The position numbers and the translations under genes are program-made. From contig JAHWDD010000003.1 of assembly GCA_023897205.1 (NCBI GenBank), positions 189,665-253,664 of the forward strand: 64,000 bases of DNA. The letters run 5' to 3'. Of the stretch, positions 48,668-58,535 are shown piece after piece (position 1 is the first letter of the stretch; every line of letters begins with the position of its first letter). This stretch comes from Exophiala sp. HKRS030 (Eukaryota > Ascomycota > Eurotiomycetes > Chaetothyriales > Herpotrichiellaceae). The notes beneath the pieces are model-generated. The model saw only the letters and a program-made list of their open reading frames with translations. It had not been told where the DNA came from and did no database searches.

Positions 48668-49660
48668 ATGCGAGTCACTGTTCAAAAAGCCGAAGATCTG
48701 GCCAACAAGGCCTTGACGAAATTGGGATATTCACCAGAAGATACGGCGACGATATCTCATCATCTCATCGACAGTGAACTTCGAGGGTATGGGATCGCAG
48801 GGTTGGCTAGGATCCTCAGCATCGCCGACAGGTTCGCCGGTCTGCAACAAAACCAACCACCGTCGTCCATCGAGGTCACCACGGAATCACCCACTTCGGC
48901 TCAACTGGACGGTCACGACACTCTGGGGTATTTGGTCGCGCACAAAGCCACCAAACTCGCCATCCAAAAAGCCAAGGGGTCTGGAGTGTCCGCCGTCGGG
49001 GCCAATGGCACCTACTACACCGGGATGTTGTCCTACTATGCTGAAATGGCCGCCGCCGAAGACTTGGTCACCATCATCGCCTCCAACTGTACACCTTGGG
49101 TGGCACCGGAAGGAACCTTCAAACCGTTGGTCGGTACGAACCCATTCTGCATAGGGGTGCCTACGGACACCAAAGTGCCAATCATCTACGACATTGGTAC
49201 ATCCAAAATCATTCACGCTCAGGCGATGCTGGCAAGACGTAAGGGTGAACAATTACCTCCAGACACGGCCTACGACGAAGATGGGGAAATGACCACGGAC
49301 CCTGATAAAGCTCTAAAGGGAGCTTTGAAGGTATGGGGTGGCGCAAAGGGAAGTGGACTGGCCATTGCGGTTCAACTTTTGGGCATATTGGCCGGCTCAC
49401 CTGCTCTGCCTCAAGACTTGCAGGATTTTGGTTATTTCATCATGGCTATAGACCCGTCGAAATTCAGACCGATGGGTGATTTCAAGAGGGAAGTCGGTAA
49501 ACTCATCGAGGCTTTTCATACCGCTCCCTCCCTTTCGGGAGCCGCTTTGAGGATGCCTTTTGAAAGGTCGAACCGAAGAAGGGCGGAAATCAAAGCAGGT
49601 GGCGTTTTGGACGTCGACGATGTGGTCGTGGAGAGATTGGAAAAGTTGATCCAAGGTTGA
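48668..49660 (+). CDS. Ldh2-type malate/lactate dehydrogenase family oxidoreductase
   Basis: A single exon of 330 residues starting MRVTVQKAEDLANKALTKLG; the frame is open further up, but no ATG is there. Family signs are LGYLVAHKATKLAIQKAKGS, ANGTYYTGMLSYYAEMAAAE, NPFCIGVPT, IIYDIGTSKI and the GAKGSGLAIAVQLLGILAGS cofactor region. The family reduces or oxidises 2-keto/2-hydroxy acids (malate, lactate, ureidoglycolate, cyclic imino acids) with NAD(P). In place of the usual RG-x-x-SHG stretch with its catalytic His, this protein has ELRGYGIAGLAR, so the His is replaced by Ala. Function may differ from the classical enzymes. It heads a plus-strand pair with the alcohol dehydrogenase gene. Confidence 0.86.
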   Translation: MRVTVQKAEDLANKALTKLGYSPEDTATISHHLIDSELRGYGIAGLARILSIADRFAGLQQNQPPSSIEVTTESPTSAQLDGHDTLGYLVAHKATKLAIQKAKGSGVSAVGANGTYYTGMLSYYAEMAAAEDLVTIIASNCTPWVAPEGTFKPLVGTNPFCIGVPTDTKVPIIYDIGTSKIIHAQAMLARRKGEQLPPDTAYDEDGEMTTDPDKALKGALKVWGGAKGSGLAIAVQLLGILAGSPALPQDLQDFGYFIMAIDPSKFRPMGDFKREVGKLIEAFHTAPSLSGAALRMPFERSNRRRAEIKAGGVLDVDDVVVERLEKLIQG

Positions 49661-50081
49661 TGAATCGAGGGGGTGGACCTACATCTTGTAGGATTGATTG
49701 CTGGTTAATCGAGGAGGATTTCAGACCACCGTACGAGTTTCCCCCAAGTCTAGCTAGGTAGGCATCAATCTGGTACCGCTTCTCTCTCACAGACAATCCT
49801 AGGATTACCTTCACCCAGATTCTAGATCCCTTAGTCCGGTAGTGTCCATTCAGTGTTGTTTGTAAACTTGATGATGATGATACTCCCTTTTCTCCAACCA
49901 AGCCTCGTAGGTTGCTCAGCCAATACATACTCTGCTTGACTCCACTTGCTTTGCTTACCAAAAGTTACTCCAAAATGGTGTAGAGAGCAACTCCTTCAGC
50001 AATTAATTCTTTATCAATTTTTGTTCATTGCCAACCAAAAGAGACAGTCTCGTCACAATACTGTTAGTACTTGTAACAAAC
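49661..50081. other. Intergenic region
   Basis: Between two plus-strand dehydrogenase genes. Nothing specific seen. Confidence 0.4.
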
Positions 50082-51158
50082 ATGTCGTTGCCCGCGGTGA
50101 CATCTCGATGGGTCATCAAGCCGACCAAAAGTACGAGTACGGGTACGAGTGGCTTTGACGGGTTGGAATATCAAGATTCGGTACCGATACCTCCACTCGG
50201 AAACCATGACTGTCTCGTTCGATTCGAAGCGGCATCATTAAACTACCGAGACGTTGCCATCTTGAAAGGCAACTACCCCTGGACGGTGAACGAAGATGTT
50301 GTACCGGTATCGGACGGGGCTGGAGTGGTCATCGCCGTCGGTCCCGAGGTCGACGAATTTCGAGTCGGTGACAAAGTGACTACATTGTTCCACCAAGGTT
50401 GGCAGTCAGGACTACTCACACCGACAAAAAGAGTGACGACCTTGGGGACGTACCTGGATGGTGTGCTCCGTCAGTACGCTGTTTTTCCAGAACGAGGGCT
50501 GGTGCCCATCCCGAAACACCTCACGACGATCGAAGCGTCCACATTACCATGTGCCGCTGTCACCGCTTGGAACGCCCTTTACGGTTTACCGTCCAGATCA
50601 TTACAAAAAGGTCAGTCTGTATTGGTACAAGGTACTGGAGGAGTGAGTTTGTTTGCCATGCAATTTGCCCTCGCGGCCGGAGCTACCGTCGTCGCCACTA
50701 CGTCGTCGACCGCAAAGGCCGAAAAACTGAAAGCGATGGGAGCCACACACGTCATCAATTACAAGGAAAATCCTCGCTGGGGGGAACTCGCCAAAACCTT
50801 GAGTCCCGACGGTGAAGGTGTTCATCATATCATAGAAGTCGGTGGGAGTTCCTCGATGGAACAATCCCTCAAAGCCGTACGGATAGAAGGACTTATCTCG
50901 CTGATTGGCTTTTTGGGTGGCAAGGACGCTGCATCTTCGTGTTCGTTTGGTGACTGTTTGGCGACCTTGTCCATCATTCGAGGAGTCAATGTGGGATCAA
51001 AACAACAGTTTTTGGCAATGAATGAGTTCATGACTGCTCACGACATTCGTCCCGTCATCGACGATGAAACGTTCGGTTTTGACGAGGCAAAAAGGGCATA
51101 CGAGTTTCTGTGGGACCAAAAACAATGGGGGAAAGTTGTCATTCGAATTGGGGAGTGA
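50082..51158 (+). CDS. Medium-chain alcohol dehydrogenase/quinone reductase family enzyme
   Basis: A single exon of 358 residues starting MSLPAVTSRWVIKPTKS. The GroES-like half contains LVRFEAASLNYRDVAILKGN and VVPVSDGAGVVIAVGPEVDE; the Rossmann half has QSVLVQGTGGVSLFAMQFAL and KAEKLKAMGATHVINYKENP. This is the fungal NAD(P)-dependent zinc-type alcohol dehydrogenase-like group related to quinone oxidoreductases. A GHE catalytic-zinc motif is missing (SDGAG instead), so zinc-independent catalysis is likely. Substrate unknown. Cytosolic. It sits between the Ldh2-type gene and the hydroxyacid dehydrogenase gene in the catabolic region. Confidence 0.9.
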   Translation: MSLPAVTSRWVIKPTKSTSTGTSGFDGLEYQDSVPIPPLGNHDCLVRFEAASLNYRDVAILKGNYPWTVNEDVVPVSDGAGVVIAVGPEVDEFRVGDKVTTLFHQGWQSGLLTPTKRVTTLGTYLDGVLRQYAVFPERGLVPIPKHLTTIEASTLPCAAVTAWNALYGLPSRSLQKGQSVLVQGTGGVSLFAMQFALAAGATVVATTSSTAKAEKLKAMGATHVINYKENPRWGELAKTLSPDGEGVHHIIEVGGSSSMEQSLKAVRIEGLISLIGFLGGKDAASSCSFGDCLATLSIIRGVNVGSKQQFLAMNEFMTAHDIRPVIDDETFGFDEAKRAYEFLWDQKQWGKVVIRIGE

Positions 51159-51281
51159 TGACAACCTGGATCCCAAGAGAGAGACTAGTGAGTAGTAATC
51201 GTTGTGTGAGGTCTATGTTATGTAAAGTACCGAGTAGATGGTATCGAAAGTAGATGACGCTCTCAATCTGTTCTCGATTAC

Positions 51282-52576
51282 TCAATCAATCTTTGTATTT
51301 CCCAAATCTTTGCCTTCGTTCTCGGAAAAGAGTCTGTAGATACTTCGACATTCCTTGTCCGCACATCTCGGGTGCTTGACGGCTCTGGCGTAGACGTCCG
51401 TCACGACGTTACCCATGACGTGCTTCGCACCCACATCGTCCATCAATTGTACCGTCATGTCCATGACACCCTTTGCCAATTCGGTCTTGAAACCTCCTTC
51501 AAAGTCTTTGGAGGATGACGAGTTCGGTTGTACCCCTTTCACCGGATTCATGTGTAACGAATTCCAACACATGCCACTGGAGACGTTGATGACATCTTTA
51601 TGAGCCTGATTAGCTTTTGGAGAGTTGCAATCGTAACGTGCAAGACAACAAGACAGCGACGGCGGCAGAGATGTGCCGTGGGTGGAGAAGGGAAGTCATG
51701 GGGATGAGTTGGACTAGCCTCACCTGTAAGAACCTTTGGGTCAAGACCGTACTTTATGCCCGTATTCATTCCTAGACATGTATTAGTCCCATGATAGACC
51801 AATGAGAGCGTGCTCCAAAGAGTGGTCTCATACCTTCACACAGTGCAATATAAGAAACATTGGCGATATAATTGTTGATTTGTTTCGTTGCCAATCCTGC
51901 TCCAGGAGGACCACAGAAGATGATGTTCTCTGACTTTCCCATGGTCGCCAGTACTGGTTTCGCCTTGTCGAGTAACTCTTGAGTACCACCGACCATGAAT
52001 GTCAGATTTCCTTGATCCGCAGCAGGTATACCGCCAGAAACGGGACAGTCGATGAAATCACCCAACCCAGACTTTTGAACATGTTCAAGAACTTCATTTG
52101 ATGTTCGTACTTCGATTGTTGATGTTTCCAAAAAGAATTTTCGGTTACCGGTACCGGACTGAGAATGTTGAGAAATCGATAGCAACCCCGTTTTAGGGTC
52201 TATAAACACCTTTTTCACCGCATCACCATGTGGTAAACTTGTGATGATTATGTCCTGATATCCCCAAAATCAAACAGGGTCAGCATCTCTGTTCTGATAT
52301 CGTCGGATAAAAGGCAACAAAACAACATACACATTTCTCTGCTATTTCTTTTGGAGATTCTGCAGTTTCGATTGGACCTCCTCCTCCTCCTTCTTTACCA
52401 AAGGCAGACACGAATTGATTTCTTCGTTCGGTATTCAATTCACAAACCAAAAGTTTGCAATTCTTCGGCATTGACAGTCTCAAATTCTTGGCCATGCCGT
52501 ATCCCATGTTTCCTAAACCGATGAAACCATAGACGACATTTGGCATTGTCGTGCCATTTTGAAGTGACTCGGGCAT
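51282..52576 (-). CDS. 3-hydroxyisobutyrate dehydrogenase-type beta-hydroxyacid dehydrogenase
   Basis: Four exons (52576-52331, 52254-51834, 51771-51724, 51595-51282) encode 342 residues. The Rossmann motif VYGFIGLGNMGYGMAKNL, the substrate-binding DCPVSGGIPAADQGNLTFMV and the catalytic-lysine region GAGLATKQINNYIANVSYIA are all present, as is NVSSGMCWNS in the C-terminal helical domain. Family members oxidise 3-hydroxyisobutyrate, tartronate semialdehyde or related beta-hydroxy acids with NAD(P). The last intron uses CATAAAG as acceptor, because the earlier AATCAG would bring a stop at once. A Gly-rich insertion (GGGGGP, about 63-68) lies in a loop. No mitochondrial presequence is obvious, which speaks against the classical valine-pathway enzyme. 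Confidence 0.9.
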
Positions 52577-52987
52577 TTTCTTTTCTGGTTATCGTTCGAT
52601 CCTGGTATTGAACAAAGCGGGATACGGAGCGATGATTGTCTTGACAATGATTTGTGTTTCTTTTCAGCCAAATATCAATTCAAGAGCCTCGTGTGAACTC
52701 AATCGGAACAAACGCTAGAGTTGTCTCCTCGTACTCCGTAGTGTGAGGTTCATCTTCTCCAAACTCCACATGATATTTACTTTGTGGAGATAGAGACTTA
52801 TACTCATGTGTCTATGAGGAGGCGGATATACGGCAAGGGTTGTTGGAGAATCTCCACAAACGACAGACGACAAGTCATATGGAGGAGTACCAATGTACAT
52901 CTGGATATGCTCATATTGTAGGTTGAATTATTGCTAGACATACTCTATACTCGATAAAATTGGGATGAGTACTTCACAGTACCTAAT
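52577..52987. other. Intergenic region
   Basis: Promoter of the hydroxyacid dehydrogenase gene and 3' end of the lactonase-like gene. Contains TACTCCGTA at 52732-52740. No gene. Confidence 0.45.
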
Positions 52988-54172
52988 CTAATACATCCAT
53001 CTAGGGAAGAATCGATCTTGATTATCTGTTGCCCAACCCAAATCATGAGCAACAACCCACTCGACCTTGTCATTGCCATTGATTTCCAAAAATCTTTTGA
53101 TTGTCTCGATGGTTTTCTGGGCTTTTGGTAAATCGGAATGAACGCTTCTCATCCCACCATGACCATCATCGTAAGTGGCGATACCTTTTTCTCCTGTCAG
53201 TATTCTTGGGTCATGACAACAGTCGCCACCCAGATAGACCCATTTCCCGGGGTCGACTCGCATCAGCGCGTTGATATGTCCCCGAAGGTGCCCGGGGCTG
53301 TCAACCAAGTAGAAACTGCCATCACCAAAGAAATCAATTGCGTTTGGTAATGTCGAGATTTCTTGCCATTCGTGTTGGGTCTGCTGAGGAGGACTAGAGG
53401 CCGACATCTGATTTTTGTTGTTTCCCGGAGTTGTTGGTGGAAGTTCAAAAGTTCTCTCGATGGGTAAAGGATCAATTTCCATCATATCCTTTGAATAATG
53501 AGGTGCCCCATGTTCAAGAATATACATTGTCCCTGGCCCGACAATGAATCTGGACTTGGGATAGTCCAATGGCGTTCCTATATGATCCCAGTGAACATGA
53601 CTATCAGAGCAGTTAGTTTATAGCTTTGTAATCTGTCTTGCTTCGGCGGAATGGGGGGAGGGAGAATAGGATAGCGACGAGTGTATATCTTTGGTAAAGA
53701 TACGGAGTAGTTACCTTAGTATAACATAGTCAATGTCTTTGGAAGGGTCGAGACCTCCTCTGACCAAACTATCCTTTGTATCCGGCGAAGTAATGATAGG
53801 TTGTCTCTTGTTGATGTGTGATCGCATCCCTTCAACGTAAGAGTCAAGATCCCGTTTTATTCCCAGGTCAAACACAACTCTTTCGACTTTGTTCGTCCCA
53901 GACACTAGATGTTCGATTAAAAAACACAGAGATGGTACTGTAGATTCTTTGTCGGGGTCGGCGTCGGTGACAAAAAGCCTTTCAGGCAACGTCACAAATC
54001 CGCCATTCAACGCTGCAACGCGTACATAGACCTGTCCATCTGATTTGGGGCCTGGAAGGAGACGTTGGCCCGGAAGGTTATTTGAAATGTGTGTTTCAGA
54101 CATCTTTGCTATTGCTTGAGTGGTTGAATTTGTCAGGCACTGCTCTCGATCAGGCTTGTTGGAATCTCCCAT
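52988..54172 (-). CDS. Metallo-beta-lactamase-fold, lactonase-like hydrolase
   Basis: Two exons (54172-53715, 53600-52988) encode 356 residues; a second possible start is MSETHISNN 23 codons in. The intron splits the metal motif: YVILR/S joins to SHVHWDHIGTPLDYPKSRFI, giving the complete HxHxDH. Further ligands are visible: His in GHLRGHIN, Asp in YLGGDCCHD and His in WVVAHDLGW. The set matches two-metal lactonases of the AHL-lactonase (AhlD/AiiA) branch, which open cyclic esters. No signal peptide is seen, so it is probably cytosolic. In this setting it may open a lactone intermediate of the pathway; quorum quenching is another option (both inference). A TACGGAGTA motif lies at 53701-53709 in the intron. 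Confidence 0.88.
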
Positions 54173-54477
54173 CTAAGACTATATGATGAAGAGTCGAACT
54201 GACTATTGGAGTCATTGCCCTATCACTTAGCCCTTGAGTCTCTGAGCAAACATGTTTACCTACATTTACGATGTAGGGGGCCCATTGGAGATGAGCCGTG
54301 GAGATATCAAGATTCAACGTGTGGAGAGAGGATCGTGGAAGGCTCCCTAGGGGTTTGGGATCCATTGACAGAAAAACATGATTACCACTTGATGAAGAAG
54401 GTCGTAGTAAGTCCATAGCGGGCATCTTGATTTAATGACTGTAGGCATGCTCGTAACGTAATCTATCGCTGCGGCGT
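54173..54477. other. Intergenic region
   Basis: About 300 nt between two minus-strand genes. Nothing seen. Confidence 0.4.
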
Positions 54478-56061
54478 CTACAACTTCGCTTTCCCTGAAC
54501 GACACTCTCTCGCCGCTTCCTCGCCTGCTATCTTTGCCAGCACAGACGATCGAATCAATGAGGCTCCAGCAGCGTAACCAAAGTAAAACCCTCCAGTGAT
54601 CTCCCCTACAGCGTACAACCCACTCATCACTCGTTCTTCGTTGGTCAATACTCTCGCCTTTTGGTCGGTCTTGATGCCCCCGAACGTAAAAGTGATACCA
54701 GTGGTCACGGCATAAGCCACGAAAGGTGGTTCATCCAAAGGTTGTGCCCAGTTGGACTTTGGTGGAGACAACGAAGGATTTGTCCCCAATCCATCATTCT
54801 TGAACGGGTCAAAGGTTTTTGTGTTTTTTGCTGTTGCTGCGTTGTATCCGTCAACCGTCGCACGTAGTGCTCTTGGGTTTAGATCCAACTTAGAAGCCAA
54901 ACCCTCAATAGAATCAGCCTCGATCGCTGCGGCGTGAGTCTTGTACCTCGGTTCAAGAAGATGTAAAACCTTTTGGTCAAATATTTGAAACGCCTTGCCG
55001 TCCGGTTGTCTCGCGATCGCAGCTCCCATCTTCGAGTATGTCAGGCTGGGTTCATCCTCTCCCTCGTCGACAAATCTCTGCCCCAACTTGTTCACCATGA
55101 TGCAATACGGGAAAGAGTATCTCTCCCAGGCGTCGAGCACGTCAAAGTTGCCCACTTTTGGAGTGTTTATGTCCAGCGGAGCACAATGATAACCTCCCCA
55201 GTGACCTTGAGCTTGTGCTCCCGCGGCGATGGCACGTTCTAGCATGACACCGGTGTTGAATCGAGTGCCGCGAACCACCGACAGGTCCATCCCTTCACCG
55301 AGATATTGTCGACGCATTCGAGGGTTGGCTTCGAATCCTCCGCAAGCCAAAATCACTCTCCCGTAAAACTTGGCGATACCATTCGATTGTCGTACTTGGA
55401 CACCCACAACTTTGTCTCCCTGAGTGATCAATTCATGAGCAGGTGAGTCGTAGTACACCCGAATTGCCGCTACCTGTTCGACTGCCGACCACATTGCATC
55501 TGTCAACCCTCGACCATTGTCTCTGTTGATCACAGGTACACCAGGGTTGAGGTTGACAACCCCAGGGCCCTTGGTGGTATCTCTCTTGACAAACATGTTG
55601 AGTGGTAGGATGAAGGGTACTCCGTGATCTGCCATCCATTTGACAGTGTCGTAGCCGTGTTTGACTATGGTGTCGATTTCATCCTGATCGTGTCTTCCAC
55701 CAGACTTTTTCATCATATCTTCCGAGAAATGTTCGGCTGTATACGGTCCTATGTCACAGAGATCCCAATCTTCTCGCAAAGAACGCTCGGATATTAACGG
55801 TTTCAAATGCTCTTTACCGTCGTGAGGAAATCGCCATGCCGTACCAGCGAACCGACTGTTGCCTCCTCGTTGGTGTTTGGGAGCAGCTTCCAGCATGACC
55901 ACTCGAGCTCCGGCTTCATACGCTGCTAGAGCCGCACAACATGCGGTGTTGCCTCCACCGACCACGACGACGTCAGTGTGGTACTCCATCGTTTGACGTT
56001 GAACACTTTGTATCTGTATACTTTCGTCAGCGTCAGTGCGGCTTGATCCTTCGCTGACCAT
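54478..56061 (-). CDS. FAD-dependent dehydrogenase, TcuA (tricarballylate dehydrogenase)-like
   Basis: A single exon of 527 residues. The FAD-binding region reads TDVVVVGGGNTACCAALAAY, then EAAPKHQRGGNSRFAGTAW. The fumarate-reductase/succinate-dehydrogenase flavoprotein fold continues with VILACGGFEANPRMRRQYLG, and the C-terminal FAD site is GLYAVGEITGGFYFGYAAGA. The spacing and the RGGNSR motif resemble TcuA, which in bacteria oxidises tricarballylate to cis-aconitate. Other members of the FAD_binding_2 family act on fumarate or ketosteroids, so the substrate is not settled. No introns, unlike most neighbours; this and the bacterial-style family raise the possibility of transfer from bacteria (inference). 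No organelle signal is seen. Confidence 0.88.
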   Translation of the reverse strand: MVSEGSSRTDADESIQIQSVQRQTMEYHTDVVVVGGGNTACCAALAAYEAGARVVMLEAAPKHQRGGNSRFAGTAWRFPHDGKEHLKPLISERSLREDWDLCDIGPYTAEHFSEDMMKKSGGRHDQDEIDTIVKHGYDTVKWMADHGVPFILPLNMFVKRDTTKGPGVVNLNPGVPVINRDNGRGLTDAMWSAVEQVAAIRVYYDSPAHELITQGDKVVGVQVRQSNGIAKFYGRVILACGGFEANPRMRRQYLGEGMDLSVVRGTRFNTGVMLERAIAAGAQAQGHWGGYHCAPLDINTPKVGNFDVLDAWERYSFPYCIMVNKLGQRFVDEGEDEPSLTYSKMGAAIARQPDGKAFQIFDQKVLHLLEPRYKTHAAAIEADSIEGLASKLDLNPRALRATVDGYNAATAKNTKTFDPFKNDGLGTNPSLSPPKSNWAQPLDEPPFVAYAVTTGITFTFGGIKTDQKARVLTNEERVMSGLYAVGEITGGFYFGYAAGASLIRSSVLAKIAGEEAARECRSGKAKL

Positions 56062-56424
56062 TGCTTAACAAGTATATATGTATGGGCATGCTTACGTCGA
56101 TATACGCATCAAATGGTCTGGAGTACGGACTGTGTGGAGTTGGAGAGCAGAAGATGGCAAAAGTACACCGGTGAAGTGACTCCACAAATTCGATCATCAA
56201 TGAGCTGTGGAGGGAATCTGTAGACTCTGCGCGTAATTCCCATACAATAAAAGTGATTATTCTTTGACCGAAGTACCGAGTAACCGACACGCCGATGAAA
56301 GGGTCTTTGTTGAGATTCTTGAATTCATTTTCGACCATGGTCATTTTGCCGGTGCACTCGAACAAATCAATCTTAGCAACTTTCTCCAACACCCTTGTCT
56401 AGATATAATCATATATCAACCTCA
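56062..56424. other. Intergenic region
   Basis: Between two minus-strand genes; promoter of the FAD dehydrogenase. Nothing seen. Confidence 0.4.
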
Positions 56425-57824
56425 TCACTGCTTATCAGCTACTATCTGCCTTATATTGGTCCTCCAATCCTCGTTATACGGCTTTGCCATTTCTTGCACC
56501 TGCTTCAGAGTCAACTTGCTTGGATCATTCATCATCCGGAAAAACCAGTCGTCCTGGGCTGCCGTGTCTGCATCGTTCGAATGCACTCGCAATTTATTCT
56601 GTGTCGAAGTAGGATCAACAAAGAACTGAAACACTTTCCTTCGTTCGTCCGAATATATGTCGAGTACCGTGGTCGGATGATTCTCCTTCAACACCATAAT
56701 GAGAGCTTCGGCCAAAGCATCCGCGTCGAGCATACCCGTGTTGAGCCCCAATGCACCGTAAGGCTGCGAGACGTACATCAGCTCATCGTAATCTCAGAAA
56801 ATGGGAAAGTTAACTTTACATTGTTGGCATGAGCTGCATCACCAGCCAATAAGCAATTGCCTCGTCTCATTGTCGGAGCCAACCTTTGATGGATCCGATA
56901 CGACGCCCTTTGTTGGATCTGGACCTGTAAGGGTCGTGGTCCCGGCATGACATTCTCATAGTGCCTCATTATGTTTTCGTCGGTCAGGAGATCCTCATCG
57001 GGTCGATCATCCTCGGGGTCTGCCGCAATGGTGTAACGCCACAAGGTCGTCTTGCCGACGACAGGATCTTGCAGGGGCGTGGAGATGGTGTAATGAACGC
57101 GGTCCAAAACGTAGAACGTCTGCCAGGCGGGGTTATATTCGTTCTTGATCAGTACGTTGGTGGATATCAGTCGTTCTGGCCACGTGTGACCGGGGAACGG
57201 AAGACCAAGAGCTTTCCTGGTGCTCGAGCGAGCTCCATCTGCACCGACGAGATAGGTGGCTCGCATCTCGCGTTCGGCCTGACGTTGATTGTTTCGCACG
57301 ACTACACGCACGCCATTCTCGATATTTTCGGTGATCGAAACCAGCTCGGTGCTGAATTCGATATCCACATGGCCGGTTTTGATGGCTTCTCGAAGGAACA
57401 ACTTGTTCAGATCTGCTTGGGGCAGATTCAAAAGGCCCGCACCGACCTTGAACTCGGTATCGTCGGGACTGGTAAGAGGCTGGATGGCTAGCATCTCCCC
57501 GGGCGCTTTCCCTCCTTTACCGTCGTCCGTGGGTTTCTTCCGCCAGCAAAGTCCATGGGTCATGAACCCTTCTTTCCTGATTAGGTCGTACAGGCCAAGC
57601 TCGTTCAACATGAATTGAGACGCTCCGTAGTATCCGCAAGCACGAGGGCTGTCGCTGGTGGTTGGGAGCTTTTCAATGATGGTGACATTGATCCCAGCTC
57701 GGCCTAATATGAAGGCAGTCAGGCAGCCTACTGGACCTCCGCCAACGATAAGAACATCTTGGGCTGAGTGGTCGGGTTGATCGCCAGTCCCATTGACAGC
57801 CGCGTCGTTAGAAGATTTCACCAT
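56425..57824 (-). CDS. FAD-dependent aromatic-type monooxygenase (PheA/TfdB family)
   Basis: Two exons (57824-56820, 56763-56425) encode 447 residues. Landmarks are the FAD motif VLIVGGGPVGCLTAFILGRA, the DG-type motif YLVGADGARSSTRKALGLPF and the FAD/ribityl motif CLLAGDAAHANNPYGALGLN, which spans the intron junction. This flavin hydroxylase family inserts oxygen into phenolic rings using NAD(P)H. It is shorter than phenol 2-monooxygenase and lacks the C-terminal thioredoxin-like domain. Both exon halves are open on their own and would be called as two genes without splicing. Divergent from the ABM-fold gene and near a transporter, so it may feed an aromatic or phenolic substrate into the pathway (inference). 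Confidence 0.9.
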
Positions 57825-58535
57825 CCTAACTCGTATGTTCTGAAAACGTATGGGCAGAGAGTTGGAATTGCAGAGACCGAGAATTTAATACTCGGTCAAG
57901 TGTTGATCGAGTGTTTGATTCGGTTGCCGAAGTAGAAATGCATCTTACACGGACGCCGCTTGATCAGATGATGATTGTGTGCCATTGCTGGTCGTGGGGA
58001 AGGCCTGACTGTAAGCTGTAGTAATGCGGCGTGCCATCAGCTTGCAAAACTTTCCTCGTACCTTGGTAGGGATCCCTGACAGTGACTTGGTCGAGACATG
58101 GCCAGACTGTCGGTTCTCCACCCCCACAATCCACAATCCACAATCCACAATCGGCAAACATCGACAGCAATGACGAAAGGTTTCAGGGCTTCAAAACGAT
58201 GTGAGATTATCCGTAACGCCTTGCTGACTACTTCCACAGTGGAAATCGAGTCTCACGACAAGGTTACGAGGAAGACGAGGCTGATGGTGATGTTGGTGGC
58301 AACGGATCAAGTTCGTCCGTCTGAACGAGCAAATGGCTTACCGCAGCCAAAAGGAATCAAACACCACGAGAGACTCGGATCTCCGTGCACCACTTTGGCC
58401 TTAAATGTACCAATGCGAGTACTGTAAAGAACGCGTACTCGGTCGCCACAGAAGATATATATACTGAATCAACTGAGTGATGTCTCAGAGACAGCCTTTT
58501 CTACCTCATCGTCGTCGTGAATCATCAATTATACA
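57825..58535. other. Divergent promoter region with heptamer repeat
   Basis: Shared by the monooxygenase gene (minus) and the ABM-fold gene (plus). It contains four tandem CCACAAT units. No gene recognised. Confidence 0.45.
58124..58151 (+). repeat. Four tandem CCACAAT heptamers
   Basis: Four perfect copies of CCACAAT in tandem. Each contains a near-CCAAT box (CCACAAT differs from CCAAT by an insertion), in the intergenic region between two divergent genes. Function unknown. Confidence 0.9.

Noticed and set aside
49590..49961. 123-residue minus-strand frame overlapping the Ldh2-type gene end
   Set aside because: Overlaps a solid gene, has random composition and no recognisable domain.
58124..58151. 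Heptamer array considered as CRISPR-like
   Set aside because: Direct tandem repeat without spacers, in a eukaryotic genome; a simple microsatellite.
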